Source: Ulvibacter antarcticus
GTDB taxonomy: Bacteria; Bacteroidota; Bacteroidia; Flavobacteriales; Flavobacteriaceae
Assembly (NCBI RefSeq): GCF_003688405.1
Contig: NZ_REFC01000014.1
Coordinates: 434,001-498,000 of the forward strand
Reading direction: 5' to 3'
Length of the DNA: 64,000 nt
Part shown: positions 53,222 through 62,561 of the stretch, one piece after another
How the letters are laid out: every line of letters begins with the position of its first letter
How positions within the stretch are numbered: the stretch's first letter is position 1
The notes under the pieces: generated by a model
Seen by the model: only the letters and a program-made list of their open reading frames with translations
Told to the model about the DNA's origin: nothing
The model's database searches: none
Translations under genes and position numbers: made by a program

Positions 53222-55744
53222 CTACATTTCATTTCCGAAGAAAATAGCATTCATCAGCAATTTATTAGTGCCATACCAAAATGCTCTAAAATTAGTGTTG
53301 TCTGTAAAATAAATAATACGCCCTTTCCCCATTCTTCCTGTTTTAAAAGGCACTGTATTTCCAAGTTCTTTCAAATTGACTTGAGAAATATAACCACTTA
53401 ACAAGGGGTTGTCGGTGTATTGAATTGGGTTATTGTAACTTGTTTTGTCGGCTTCCACAAAAAGTGTAGTATTTCTGAAAATCGGTAAAGTTTCATTTTT
53501 ATACCCAAAAGCAATGGGGTGGGAGCGATCCAGTTTTGTTTCAAAAATTGCACCTCCAATTACTTTTGCACCCGAAAACGCCCGTTTTTGCTCAAAAGTG
53601 ATATTTCTTGCAGTATCTTTTAAGGTTTTAAATGGAATTTTTAGCATTTTAGTTTTATCAAGCCATTTTCCCGCATTCCTATAGGCTATTAATGTACCTC
53701 CGTTCTGCACCCAACTTTTTAAATCCTTGACGATTTCATCGCCTAACTCACTTCCAGACGTGCTAGGAACTATAATATCGGTGTACCGACTTAAATCGGC
53801 ACGGGCCAAGTCTTTAGTGTCCAATTTTGTAAGTAAAATATCGTATCGCTGATCAAATAAATGCCACATTTCTCCGGCATCATAGCTGTTAATTCCCTCG
53901 CCAACCAGCATTGCAACTTTAGGAAGTTCTAGTGCTTTAAATTTACTACTGCCCAGATCAATCCCTTGATTAAGTCCTGTAGCAACACTATGAATTTTCA
54001 CATTTGTTTCTTTTGTTACTTCGGAAAGAAAAGCATGCAAGTCTGAAGCCGATAATTCCTGATTCCGCACCGGAATTAGAATGGTGCCGTAGTCGTAGTT
54101 TTTATTTCCTGCTGAAAATGCCGACATGCCCACCTTGGCTCTAAGTCCTTTTTGAAGGATCATTTGAAGCGCTTTCGGACTATAATATTCATGCCATTCC
54201 ATTAGATAAGCATAATTGGATTGGGTGGGAATGGTTGATTGTGGCTTTTGTAAATCTGTGATTTTATCTCCGGCCTTACTCATAGTCCCGGATTCATCAT
54301 AATCGAGGTTAAATGCTAGTGGAAACGTCCATGCACTAATGTCGTAGAAGAGACTATCTCTAAACTGTGTTCGTTTTTCAAACATGGCATTGATCAATCT
54401 ATGTTGTCGTTGGTTCTTCGGAATAACATAACTATATCCTTTTTTAAAGTTTTTTCCATTAGAAGAGAAATTTTCTTTCAATTCATGGATTTCAATCTTA
54501 TGCCTCTGAAGTATTTCAGCTAAATGATAAGCCTTAGAGGCATCTTTTTCATCTCCAAAAATAATGGCACCTCCCGAGCTTCCTTCATTTCGGGCTTCGG
54601 AATAAAACTTACGTTGATAGTCCAAGAGCTCTTTTCTCATTGAAACGGCAGCTTCAAGAGTAGAGAGTGCTGCAGTACATTGATTGCGGATAGTAAAAGG
54701 AAATGTTAAGATTCCATTCTTGCTTTCCTGAGCATGCCCGCGAGACGAGGCTTGTTCAAATAGAATACCAATACTTCCATTGATATCAGGAAAGGTGGAG
54801 CCTTTACCATAGTAGAAATCGTCGAAATCCTCTTCAGAATAATACAAACTACCAATCTTATCGAAGGCCTGGGCATGAAATTTACCAATTGCCACGGTCA
54901 AGTCTTGATTTTTTTGTGGTGTTAACGGATGAGTTCGTGAAGGAATTCCCGGTTGAAAAAAGAAACTTGAATTCGTACCCATTTCATGATGATCGGTTAG
55001 AATATTAGGATACCAATTATGAAAGGTCTCAATACGGGCCCGACTTTCAGGAAGTTGTACAGGTAGCCAATCGCGGTTCATATCGAACCAATAGTGGTTA
55101 GTTCGTCCTCCAGGCCAGACTTCATCGTACTCACGGTCGTTGGGATCGGGATTTATGTTTTTACTTTTATTGGAATTTGCCCAATACGCGAACCTTTGCA
55201 AACCGTCAGGATTGAGAGAAGGGTCAAAAAGTATCACAGTGTTGTCAAGTAGTTCGTCAATTTTCGGGCCTTGGGCTGCCGCCAAGTAGTAAGCCACAGC
55301 GAGAGCAGCATTGGAGCCGCTGGGTTCATTTCCATGAATCGAGAAACCTTGATACACTACAACAGGCATAGAATTCGTATCGAGATTTGAAGGATTTTTC
55401 TCTGTTAGTTCGAGATGAGATTGTCGGATCGATTCGAGATTGCTGTGATTTTTAGGACTTGTAATGGTTAATAATATCAAAGGACGACCTTCGAACGTTG
55501 TTCCTCTATCTTCAATACTAATACGATCACTAGCCTCGGCAAGTGCATACATATATTGTAAAAGCTTATCATGTGTAATATGCCAATCACCAACTTCATG
55601 TCTTATAATACTTTTTGGCGTGGGCGTTTTGTCATTGTAGGTGATATTTTGTGGTAAATAATAAGACAGATCGACCTTAAAATCCTGAGCTGCTGTTAGA
55701 AAGTAAGAAAGTAAAAAGCTTAGGTAAAGAAGGGTTCTCATCAT
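53222..55744 (-). CDS. M14-family zinc carboxypeptidase, large secreted form
   Basis: The 840-residue protein has a signal peptide (MMRTLLYLSFLLSYFLTAAQ). The peptidase domain shows ISIEDRGTTFEGRPLILLTI and SIHGNEPSGSN with the HxxE zinc ligands, NPDPNDREYDEVWPGGRTNHYWFDMNRDW, and NILTDHHEMGTNSSFF with the third His. The second half holds a class I amidotransferase-like domain (VAMLVGEGINSYDAGEMWHLFDQRYDILLTKLD, DIIVPSTSGSELGDEIVKDLKSWVQNGGTLIAYR). I start at ATG 55744 because the longer frame runs across a terminator and carries no conserved sequence. It likely cleaves peptides outside the cell membrane. Confidence 0.9.
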   Translation of the reverse strand: MMRTLLYLSFLLSYFLTAAQDFKVDLSYYLPQNITYNDKTPTPKSIIRHEVGDWHITHDKLLQYMYALAEASDRISIEDRGTTFEGRPLILLTITSPKNHSNLESIRQSHLELTEKNPSNLDTNSMPVVVYQGFSIHGNEPSGSNAALAVAYYLAAAQGPKIDELLDNTVILFDPSLNPDGLQRFAYWANSNKSKNINPDPNDREYDEVWPGGRTNHYWFDMNRDWLPVQLPESRARIETFHNWYPNILTDHHEMGTNSSFFFQPGIPSRTHPLTPQKNQDLTVAIGKFHAQAFDKIGSLYYSEEDFDDFYYGKGSTFPDINGSIGILFEQASSRGHAQESKNGILTFPFTIRNQCTAALSTLEAAVSMRKELLDYQRKFYSEARNEGSSGGAIIFGDEKDASKAYHLAEILQRHKIEIHELKENFSSNGKNFKKGYSYVIPKNQRQHRLINAMFEKRTQFRDSLFYDISAWTFPLAFNLDYDESGTMSKAGDKITDLQKPQSTIPTQSNYAYLMEWHEYYSPKALQMILQKGLRAKVGMSAFSAGNKNYDYGTILIPVRNQELSASDLHAFLSEVTKETNVKIHSVATGLNQGIDLGSSKFKALELPKVAMLVGEGINSYDAGEMWHLFDQRYDILLTKLDTKDLARADLSRYTDIIVPSTSGSELGDEIVKDLKSWVQNGGTLIAYRNAGKWLDKTKMLKIPFKTLKDTARNITFEQKRAFSGAKVIGGAIFETKLDRSHPIAFGYKNETLPIFRNTTLFVEADKTSYNNPIQYTDNPLLSGYISQVNLKELGNTVPFKTGRMGKGRIIYFTDNTNFRAFWYGTNKLLMNAIFFGNEM

Positions 55745-55764
55745 TTTGTTTTTATTGCGACCTA

Positions 55765-55809
55765 AATATAAAAAATAAAAAACCGTTCCCAAGAGTATTG
55801 AGAACGGTT
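55765..55809 (-). terminator. Terminator of the DUF3276 gene
   Basis: AACCGTTC (55781-55788) pairs with GAACGGTT (55802-55809). On the minus strand the stem is followed by TTTTTATTTTTTATA, a classical U-run. It ends the DUF3276 transcript and separates it from the M14 gene. Confidence 0.88.
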
Positions 55810-55841
55810 CTGCAAATAGTTAATTTTGGTTGGTTTAACTA

Positions 55842-56231
55842 TTAAATATCGTCGAAACTTACATCTGTAAAGCTTGAAGTTGAAGGCTCGTCGTTTTCCG
55901 TACTGACTTCAGATGGAGTCATATCAGATTCTTTTTTGAAATCTTTTTGATGACGTTCGCTAATTACCTCGTCTCCTTTTTCATCAATAATATATTGAAT
56001 CATTTCGTTCAAGCTATCTTGAAATTCTGAAAAATCCTCTTTATAGAGATAAATCTTGTGTTTTTTATAATGAAATGAGCCGTCGTCGTTTGTGAACTTC
56101 TTACTCTCAGTGATGGTTAGATAATAATCACCTGCTTTAGTAGATCGCACATCAAAAAAATAGGTGCGTCTTCCTGCTCGCATTACCTTAGAAAATATCT
56201 CTTCTTGCTCCATTGAATACTGCTCACTCAT
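55842..56231 (-). CDS. DUF3276 / PUR-family nucleic-acid-binding protein
   Basis: The 129-residue protein matches the small bacterial PUR family of Bacteroidota: EIFSKVMRAGRRTYFFDVRSTKAGDYYLTITESKKFTNDDGSFHYKKHKIYLYKEDFSEFQDSL is the PUR repeat with its basic, aromatic beta sheet. Residues 90-129 are acidic and disordered (ENDEPSTSSFTDVSFDDI). Homologues bind DNA/RNA. It is transcribed from its own unit with a terminator. Confidence 0.88.
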   Translation of the reverse strand: MSEQYSMEQEEIFSKVMRAGRRTYFFDVRSTKAGDYYLTITESKKFTNDDGSFHYKKHKIYLYKEDFSEFQDSLNEMIQYIIDEKGDEVISERHQKDFKKESDMTPSEVSTENDEPSTSSFTDVSFDDI

Positions 56232-56295
56232 AGTTTTAATTTATTTATAGCGTTGCTCAAAAATCTAAAAAAAAACCAAATATGGCAACTTTAAC

Positions 56296-58050
56296 TTAAA
56301 TTTCTTTTTCTGAAAGTTGTTTTATGTAAAGCTCTTTGTAATAGCCATCTACGTTTACAAGCTCATTATGAGTGCCTTGCTGAATGATTTTTCCTTCTTC
56401 TAACACTATAATCTTGTCCGCATTTTTGGCTGAAGATATCCGGTGACTTACTATTATCGTTGTTTTATTCTGTGAGATGCGGTGTAAATTTTGTAGGATT
56501 TCTTCCTCTGTCTCGGTATCTACCGCCGATAAACAATCGTCAAATAACAAAATCTGTGGGTTTTTAATAACAGCTCTTGCGATAGATACTCGCTGTTTTT
56601 GGCCTCCACTAAGTGTGATACCTCTTTCTCCTAATATAGTATCATAACCTTTACTAAAACCTTCAATATTCTTATGTACTGAAGCAAGTTTAGCGGCTTC
56701 AATTACCTCCTTTTCGGAGGCCGCTTCCTTACCAAATTTTATATTATTACTAATCGTATCACTAAAAAGAAAAGCATCTTGAGGAACGTAACCAATACTA
56801 TATCTTAAATCCCGTAGATTCAAATCCGTTATTTTTGCGTCGTCTATTGTCAATTGTCCTTCTTCAACATCATATAAACGTCCTATGAGTTCAAGGATGG
56901 TTGATTTCCCCGATCCTGTATTTCCGATGATTGATAAAGTTTCGCCTGGTTTAACTTCAAATGAAACATTTTTTAAAGCCGTGATATTGGTGTCGGTATA
57001 TGTGAATGACAAGTCTTTAAAGGCTATTCTACCATTAATAGGGGTGCTTTTATCCACAGTATTTTTAATAGCGGGTTCTTCCATTAAAAATTCATTGATC
57101 CGTTTTTGGGAAGCCGCTGCCTGTTGTATCATTGAGGTCACCCAACCAACTACTGCTACAGGCCAAGTAAGCATATTTACATAGATAAGAAATTCAACGA
57201 TGGTTCCAAAGTCGATTTTATCTTCCATAAACTGGTTGCCGCCTACATATATAACCATCAGGTTACTGGCGCCAATAAGCAACATCATTAGTGGGAAGAA
57301 CAGCGCTTGTACTTTCGCTAAATCAATATTTTTTTCTTTACTGCCTTTGGCGAGTTCTGCAAATTCAATGTTAGTTCGGCCTTCAATTCCGTAAGCCTTT
57401 ATCACCGCTATCCCACTAAAACTTTCCTGTGTAAATGATGTGAGTTTAGATAAATATTGCTGTACCACGGTGCTGCGTTTATGAATTGCAACACTTAGTC
57501 TATACACTGCGATCGACAAAACAGGTAAGGGTGCAATTGCATAGAGGGTGAGTACGGGAGCTGTATAAAACATATAGCTTATAACCACAATAAACAGAGT
57601 TACAGTGGTGACACTATACATGATTGCCGGTCCGGCGTACATACGTACCTTCGAAACGTCCTCACTAATTCTATTCATAAGATCTCCCGTTCGATTGTTT
57701 TTATAAAAACCGAGAGAGAGCCTTTCATACTGTTTGAAAATTTCATTCTTTAAGTCGAATTCAATATAACGGGAAACGACGATTATTGCTTGTCGCATTA
57801 AAAATGTAAAGAAGGCGGCAAGAATTGTTGTACCTAAAATGAGAAGAATATTGGTTAACAATTCTGATTTTACATACGCAAGATCCGTTAATTCACCATT
57901 GATGTATTTTTCTACAATATCTGTAGAGTCACCAATAAATTTAGGTGTGAGTAAAGCAAATATCCTTGCGATAATTGTAATAAGTAATCCAAAAATCAAA
58001 CGACCTCTATACTTATAAAAATAGCGGTTAAGATACTGGAGTTCTTTCAT
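56296..58050 (-). CDS. ABC exporter, fused permease-ATPase (MsbA/MdlB type)
   Basis: The 584-residue half-transporter has six helices in the first 310 residues, then an ATPase domain: Walker A IIGNTGSGKST, Q-loop YVPQDAFLFSDTI, signature LSGGQKQRVSIARAV, Walker B ILLFDDCLSAVD and IIVSHRISSA as the switch His. The residue after the Walker B Asp is Asp instead of the catalytic Glu (FDDC). It exports a lipid or drug; the partner is unknown. Divergent from leucine dehydrogenase. Confidence 0.92.
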   Translation of the reverse strand: MKELQYLNRYFYKYRGRLIFGLLITIIARIFALLTPKFIGDSTDIVEKYINGELTDLAYVKSELLTNILLILGTTILAAFFTFLMRQAIIVVSRYIEFDLKNEIFKQYERLSLGFYKNNRTGDLMNRISEDVSKVRMYAGPAIMYSVTTVTLFIVVISYMFYTAPVLTLYAIAPLPVLSIAVYRLSVAIHKRSTVVQQYLSKLTSFTQESFSGIAVIKAYGIEGRTNIEFAELAKGSKEKNIDLAKVQALFFPLMMLLIGASNLMVIYVGGNQFMEDKIDFGTIVEFLIYVNMLTWPVAVVGWVTSMIQQAAASQKRINEFLMEEPAIKNTVDKSTPINGRIAFKDLSFTYTDTNITALKNVSFEVKPGETLSIIGNTGSGKSTILELIGRLYDVEEGQLTIDDAKITDLNLRDLRYSIGYVPQDAFLFSDTISNNIKFGKEAASEKEVIEAAKLASVHKNIEGFSKGYDTILGERGITLSGGQKQRVSIARAVIKNPQILLFDDCLSAVDTETEEEILQNLHRISQNKTTIIVSHRISSAKNADKIIVLEEGKIIQQGTHNELVNVDGYYKELYIKQLSEKEI

Positions 58051-58096
58051 TTATTACTAAAATTTTATTAACAAATTCTTAATTTAACAACAATTA

Positions 58097-58129
58097 TTTT
58101 GCAGTATTGTTAGTTAACCACTATTTTTG
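58097..58129 (+). promoter_or_regulatory. Promoter of the leucine dehydrogenase gene
   Basis: TTTTG at 58097-58101 (-33) and TATTTTTG at 58122-58129 (-7), spaced by 20 nt, match the Bacteroidota promoter pattern. ATG 58166 follows 36 nt later. Confidence 0.7.
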
Positions 58130-58165
58130 CCAGTCCTTTTTAAGGAATCCTAAATTTATCATACT

Positions 58166-59263
58166 ATGCAGACAGAAATAATGACTCCAAATGAATTAAA
58201 GAAATTCGATCCGGTTTTTGGACAATTATCTTTTGATAATCACGAGCAAATCGTTTTTTGCAACGACAAAGATACAGGTTTAAAAGCAATAATTGGAATA
58301 CACAATACAGTATTGGGACCTGCATTGGGAGGCACACGAATGTGGCAATATAACAGTGAATGGGAAGCGCTAAATGATGTATTAAGACTATCGCGCGGGA
58401 TGACTTTTAAATCGGCCGTTACCGGACTTAATCTGGGAGGTGGAAAGGCTGTCATAATAGGAAATGCTAAAACGCAAAAAACTCCTGAATTAATGCTTCG
58501 TTTTGGTGAGTTTGTGCATTCGCTTAGTGGAAGATATATCACAGCTGAAGATGTCGGGATGGAAACTAAGGATATGGATCTTGTGCGTACTGTAACTCCT
58601 TTTGTTACGGGTATTTCTGAAGAAATTGGTGGTTCGGGAAATCCTTCACCAATTACAGCTTACGGTGTGTTTATGGGAATGAAGGCTGCGGCTAAATTCG
58701 CTTATGGAAGCGATGTGCTTGAAGACAAGGTCGTATATGTACAAGGAATTGGAAATGTAGGTGAAGCATTAGTTGAAAATCTTACTAACGAAGGTGCTAA
58801 AATCTATATTTCAGATATAAATAGAGAGCGACTAGAAGAAGTTCGAGACAAATATAGTGTTACTATTTATGAAGGGAATAATCTCTATGCTGAGAAAATG
58901 GACATTTATGCTCCATGTGCTTTAGGCGCAACTGTGAATGATGAAACTATTAATCAAATAACCGCTAAGGTTATTGCAGGAGCCGCTAACAACCAATTAG
59001 CTGATGAAAATAAACATGGGATGCTATTGCGAGAAAAAGGCATCGTGTATGCTCCCGATTTCTTGATCAACGCCGGTGGGATAATTAATGTTTACGCGGA
59101 ATTAGAAAATTACGGCCGACAAGAAATTATTCGAAAAACTGAAAATATTTACAATACTACTCTGGAGATTTTGACCAACGCAGAGGCGGGGAATATGACC
59201 ACGCATCAAGCGGCTTTGGCAGTTGCACAAGCGAGAATTGACTCAAGGAAGAAAGAAAAATAG
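58166..59263 (+). CDS. Leucine dehydrogenase (Glu/Leu/Phe/Val family)
   Basis: The 365-residue enzyme interconverts branched-chain amino acids and 2-oxo acids with NAD+. Residues show LGPALGGTRMWQYNSEWEALNDVLRLSRGMTFKSAVTGLNLGGGKAVIIG (substrate Lys in the GGGKAVI block and the TFKSA Lys), TAEDVGMETKDMDLV, GSGNPSPITAYGVFMGMKAAAK and the NAD-binding VYVQGIGNVGEALVENL. Length equals that of Bacillus leucine dehydrogenases. It should feed branched-chain precursors for iso-fatty acids of Bacteroidota. Strong own promoter. Confidence 0.92.
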   Translation: MQTEIMTPNELKKFDPVFGQLSFDNHEQIVFCNDKDTGLKAIIGIHNTVLGPALGGTRMWQYNSEWEALNDVLRLSRGMTFKSAVTGLNLGGGKAVIIGNAKTQKTPELMLRFGEFVHSLSGRYITAEDVGMETKDMDLVRTVTPFVTGISEEIGGSGNPSPITAYGVFMGMKAAAKFAYGSDVLEDKVVYVQGIGNVGEALVENLTNEGAKIYISDINRERLEEVRDKYSVTIYEGNNLYAEKMDIYAPCALGATVNDETINQITAKVIAGAANNQLADENKHGMLLREKGIVYAPDFLINAGGIINVYAELENYGRQEIIRKTENIYNTTLEILTNAEAGNMTTHQAALAVAQARIDSRKKEK

Positions 59264-59283
59264 TTTTCAATTTTTTAAAAGTA

Positions 59284-59291
59284 TATCTTTG
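59284..59291 (+). promoter_or_regulatory. Candidate -7 element before nusB
   Basis: TATCTTTG matches TAnnTTTG, 96 nt upstream of the nusB ATG. It would give nusB a 5' leader of about 90 nt that includes a hairpin at 59325. Confidence 0.55.
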
Positions 59292-59324
59292 CAATGCATA
59301 TGTGAATAGCTGTGCGTTTTGGTT

Positions 59325-59343
59325 ATTCCGCGTGAAGCGGAAT
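59325..59343 (+). promoter_or_regulatory. Hairpin in the nusB leader
   Basis: ATTCCGC and GCGGAAT form a 7-bp stem around GTGAA, followed by a T-rich stretch with no long U-run. It lies between the candidate nusB promoter and the ATG. It could be a weak terminator of the upstream gene or an attenuation/antitermination leader; the sequence does not decide. Confidence 0.5.
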
Positions 59344-59387
59344 TGCTTTATTTGTTGTTAAATTTCAGAAATAAGTTCTTTTAAAAT

Positions 59388-60332
59388 ATGCTTACAAGAA
59401 GACATATAAGAGTTAAAGTATTACAATCTGTTTACGCTTTTAATCAAACAGAGTATTCAGACCTTGATAAGCAGGAGAAATTTCTTTTCTATAGCATAGA
59501 GCAAATGCTTGATTTGTATTTGCTAATGCTTCAGCTTATGGTCGAAATGAGAAATCATGCCGAAAATTATCTGATTGTTTCACAAAAAAAACACCTCCCA
59601 ACAGCCCTAGAGAAAAATCCGAGCAGGACATTTATTGAAAATAAAATGCTGCGATTAATCGCCTCCAATCCAATTCTTTCAGAAACTATTAAAAGGAAAA
59701 AATTAAATTATTGGGCACAGGATGGTGAATATGTGGCGGTATTATTCAATTCTTTACGGGAACAGGAATGGTACGCCGATTATTTGTCTCTACCTGAAAC
59801 TACATTCAAAGATGATCAGGCTTTTATAATTAAAGTGTTTAAAGAGGTCATTGCTCCAAACGATAAATTATACGATTATCTAGAGGATAAACGACTTACT
59901 TGGGTAGATGATTTTCCTATTGTGAACACTGCTTTGGTGAAAATGTTGTCGAAACTCAACGAAAAAAATGCAGCAGCTACATTAGTTCCTGAGTTGTATA
60001 AAGATGAACAGGATCGCGAATTTGCCTTGAGATTATTACGGAAAGTGGTTCTAAATGAGGAAAAACTCTCTGCCGAAATTGAAGGTAAAACGCCAAACTG
60101 GGATAAAGAACGAATTGCAGAAGTAGATTTAATTATACTAAAAATGGGGATTGCAGAATTTTTGTACTTCCCTTCAATTCCAGTTCGGGCTACTATCAAT
60201 GAATATCTCGAAATATCAAAAGAATACTCTACTCCAAAAAGCAGCCTGTTCATTAATGGAATATTGGATAAGCTGGTCAAAGAATTCGAGACATCCAAGA
60301 AATTAAATAAAATTGGGAGAGGGCTTCAATAA
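59388..60332 (+). CDS. nusB: Transcription antitermination factor NusB
   Basis: The 314-residue protein is twice the usual NusB length, which is normal in Bacteroidota. TRRHIRVKVLQSVYAFNQTE is the N-terminal RNA-binding Arg-rich segment. The conserved C-terminal half is ALRLLRKVVLNEEKLSAEIEGKTPNWDKERIAEVDLIILKMGIAEFLYFPSIPVRATINEYLEISKEYSTPKSSLFINGILDKL. NusB with NusE binds boxA RNA for rRNA antitermination. It is upstream of the DUF1573 and yajC genes. Confidence 0.95.
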   Translation: MLTRRHIRVKVLQSVYAFNQTEYSDLDKQEKFLFYSIEQMLDLYLLMLQLMVEMRNHAENYLIVSQKKHLPTALEKNPSRTFIENKMLRLIASNPILSETIKRKKLNYWAQDGEYVAVLFNSLREQEWYADYLSLPETTFKDDQAFIIKVFKEVIAPNDKLYDYLEDKRLTWVDDFPIVNTALVKMLSKLNEKNAAATLVPELYKDEQDREFALRLLRKVVLNEEKLSAEIEGKTPNWDKERIAEVDLIILKMGIAEFLYFPSIPVRATINEYLEISKEYSTPKSSLFINGILDKLVKEFETSKKLNKIGRGLQ

Positions 60333-60346
60333 AAGCAAAAAATTAG

Positions 60347-60354
60347 TATTTTTG
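60347..60354 (+). promoter_or_regulatory. Candidate -7 element before the DUF1573 gene
   Basis: TATTTTTG matches TAnnTTTG, 28 nt before ATG 60383. It suggests the DUF1573-yajC pair has a promoter independent of nusB. Confidence 0.5.
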
Positions 60355-60382
60355 CAACTCTTTAAATTTAAATTTAATAACT

Positions 60383-60847
60383 ATGAAAAAATCAATTTTA
60401 TTATTAGCTGTATTATCGGTATTCGCTTTTACTTCTTGTAAGGAAAACGCTGCGGATAAAGTAAATGAAGAAAATGTTGCTGCTGCTGCCGACCGTGATG
60501 CCAAATCTGGTGATGTGCCAGTAATGACTTTCGCAGAAAGTGAATTTGACTTCGGAACAATCGAAGGAGGAACAAATGTTGAACACGTTTTTAAATTTAC
60601 GAATACGGGTAACGCGCCATTAGTAATCGTTGACGCTAAAAGTAGCTGTGGTTGTACAGTACCTACATACACTAAGGCTCCAGTTGCACCAGGTGATTCA
60701 GGTGAGTTACTAGTGAAGTTTAACGGTAGTGGAAAAAATCAGGTAAGCAAAACAGTAACTGTTACTGCTAATACTGAAAAAGGAAAAGAAACATTGGTAA
60801 TCAAGGCTTTTGTTAATGCAAAAGAAGGTTCTTTACCAACAAGTTAA
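60383..60847 (+). CDS. DUF1573 lipoprotein
   Basis: The 154-residue protein has a lipobox ending FAFTSC (Cys19) and one DUF1573 domain, an immunoglobulin-like fold: FDFGTIEGGTNVEHVFKFTNTGNAPLVIVDAKSSCGCTVPTYTKAPVAPGDSGELLVKFN. SCGCT is the family hallmark. Widely paired with yajC in Flavobacteria. Likely a periplasm-facing lipoprotein; role unknown. Confidence 0.9.
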   Translation: MKKSILLLAVLSVFAFTSCKENAADKVNEENVAAAADRDAKSGDVPVMTFAESEFDFGTIEGGTNVEHVFKFTNTGNAPLVIVDAKSSCGCTVPTYTKAPVAPGDSGELLVKFNGSGKNQVSKTVTVTANTEKGKETLVIKAFVNAKEGSLPTS

Positions 60848-60866
60848 TATATAGCAGTCAATAATT

Positions 60867-61160
60867 ATGGAGCAAATTCAAGGCTTTTTGCCTATTATTC
60901 TCTTATTCATGGTGATGTATTTATTTTTAATACGTCCTCAAATGAAAAAGCAAAAACAAGAGAAGCAATTTTCCCAAACTTTAAAAGAGGGAGATAAAGT
61001 GATAACTAAAAGTGGTTTACATGGAAAACTCCTGAACCTAAATGACGATGGTACGTGTATCATTGAATCTGGTGCAGGGAAAATGAAGTTTGAAAGATCT
61101 TCATTATCTATGGAGCTTACCGCAAAATTGAATGCTCCGGCTACTCCTGCTAAAAAATAA
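60867..61160 (+). CDS. yajC: Preprotein translocase subunit YajC
   Basis: The 97-residue single-helix protein is YajC of the SecDF-YajC accessory complex. FLPIILLFMVMYLFLIRPQMKKQKQEKQF is the family signature (membrane helix followed by RPQxKxxK), and LKEGDKVITKSGLHGKL the conserved cytoplasmic block. It ends with a bidirectional terminator 27 nt later. Confidence 0.95.
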   Translation: MEQIQGFLPIILLFMVMYLFLIRPQMKKQKQEKQFSQTLKEGDKVITKSGLHGKLLNLNDDGTCIIESGAGKMKFERSSLSMELTAKLNAPATPAKK

Positions 61161-61186
61161 GGATACCTTATTAGGCATCTATATTA

Positions 61187-61219
61187 AAAAAACCTTCAGT
61201 GAAAACTGAAGGTTTTTTA
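61187..61219. terminator. Bidirectional terminator between yajC and pepT
   Basis: AACCTTCAGT pairs with ACTGAAGGTT (10 bp) around GAAA. An A-run precedes and a T-run follows, so it stops transcription from both sides. Confidence 0.93.
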
Positions 61220-61238
61220 TTTTAGATATGTTCTCTAA

Positions 61239-62474
61239 TTACTTCTTCGCTACGAGCTGTGCGATGTTTATAATAACTTCGATTGCTTTCTGCATGCTCT
61301 CTACAGGAACGTATTCATACCTTCCATGAAAATTATGGCCGCCTGCAAAAATGTTCGGACAAGGAAGTCCCATAAAGCTTAATTGAGATCCATCGGTACC
61401 ACCTCGAATAGGCTTTATAAGTGGCTTTATACCAGCCATTATCATAGCTTCCTCTGCCGTATCGACGATGTGCATCACCGGCTCCACTTTTTCGCGCATA
61501 TTAAAGTACTGATCTTTTATCTCTACGGAAATCATCTCTTTTTCATATTGTGCATTCAACTCATCCGCTAGTTGTTGTATCATTTCCTTACGGGCTTCGA
61601 AATGACCCTTGTCATGATCGCGAATAATATATTGAAGCTTTGTGCCATCCACTTCACCCTTGATGCTGTATAGATGAAAGAAACCTTGACGGTCTTCGGT
61701 ATGCTCTGGAGTTTCCAGTCTAGGGAGTGAATTGATGAAATCGGTAGCGATGTACATACTATTCACCATTTTCCCTTTTGCATAGCCCGGATGCACGATT
61801 TTACCTTTTACCGTGACCATAGCACCTGCAGCATTGAAATTTTCATATTCTAATTCACCCACCTGACTTCCATCCATAGTGTAAGCCCATTCTGCTCCAA
61901 ATTTTTCTACATCAAACTTGTGTGCGCCTCGTCCAATTTCTTCATCTGGGGTAAAACCTACTCTAATTTTACCATGTTTTATTTCCGGATGGTTAATCAA
62001 GTATTCCATTGCCGATACAATTTCGGCGATTCCAGCCTTGTCATCGGCTCCTAATAAGGTAGTTCCGTCTGTTGTGATAAGTGTCTGTCCTTTATATAAG
62101 AGTAAATCATCAAAATCATCAGGCGAGAGAATAATATCCAGTTCCTTATTTAATACGATGTCTTTACCATCGTAATTTTCAATAATCTGCGGATTTACGT
62201 TTTTACCTGTAAAATCGGGAGTAGTATCGAAATGGGAAACAAATCCGATAACCGGAGTGTCATGATCCACATTCGAAGGTAGAGTTGCCATTATATAAGC
62301 GTTCTCATCGATAGTAACATCTGCCATCCCTATCTGTTTTAGTTCTTCAACTAATGCATTGGCAAGATCCCACTGTTTGTCACTACTAGGAGTTGTCTCA
62401 CTTTCCGGATCACTTTCAGTGTCTACGGTTACATAACTTACAAATCGTTTAATAAGGTGTTGTTTTTCAATCAT
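61239..62474 (-). CDS. pepT: Peptidase T (tripeptidase)
   Basis: The 411-residue M20B metallopeptidase removes N-terminal residues from tripeptides in the cytoplasm. [15 protein letters not shown] gives the HxD zinc ligand and Asp, [18 protein letters not shown] the bridging Asp, [32 protein letters not shown] the catalytic Glu-Glu and next ligand, and [32 protein letters not shown] the final His. Complete and of normal length. Confidence 0.95.
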   Translation of the reverse strand: MIEKQHLIKRFVSYVTVDTESDPESETTPSSDKQWDLANALVEELKQIGMADVTIDENAYIMATLPSNVDHDTPVIGFVSHFDTTPDFTGKNVNPQIIENYDGKDIVLNKELDIILSPDDFDDLLLYKGQTLITTDGTTLLGADDKAGIAEIVSAMEYLINHPEIKHGKIRVGFTPDEEIGRGAHKFDVEKFGAEWAYTMDGSQVGELEYENFNAAGAMVTVKGKIVHPGYAKGKMVNSMYIATDFINSLPRLETPEHTEDRQGFFHLYSIKGEVDGTKLQYIIRDHDKGHFEARKEMIQQLADELNAQYEKEMISVEIKDQYFNMREKVEPVMHIVDTAEEAMIMAGIKPLIKPIRGGTDGSQLSFMGLPCPNIFAGGHNFHGRYEYVPVESMQKAIEVIINIAQLVAKK

Positions 62475-62535
62475 AGCATTTCATTTACTCTGCAAATTAA
62501 AACATATTCAAAATAATAAATACATTCTTTAATAC

Positions 62536-62543
62536 TATTTTTG
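62536..62543 (+). promoter_or_regulatory. Candidate -7 element before pyrD
   Basis: TATTTTTG matches TAnnTTTG and overlaps an in-frame TTG at 62541, so that codon cannot be the start; ATG 62562 follows 18 nt later. No clear -33 TTG is visible. Confidence 0.55.
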
Positions 62544-62561
62544 CTTCAGATTTTACAACCT

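Noticed and set aside
55745-55792. N-terminal extension of the M14 peptidase gene
   Set aside because: The extension crosses the DUF3276 terminator hairpin, adds non-conserved residues before the signal peptide and needs a non-ATG start; ATG 55744 gives a clean signal peptide.
59325-59343. Strong terminator after leucine dehydrogenase
   Set aside because: The stem is only 7 bp, no continuous U-run follows, and a promoter element lies upstream of it, so I list it only as a leader hairpin.
62541-62561. TTG start of pyrD
   Set aside because: The TTG lies inside the TATTTTTG promoter element; ATG 62562 matches the family N-terminus.
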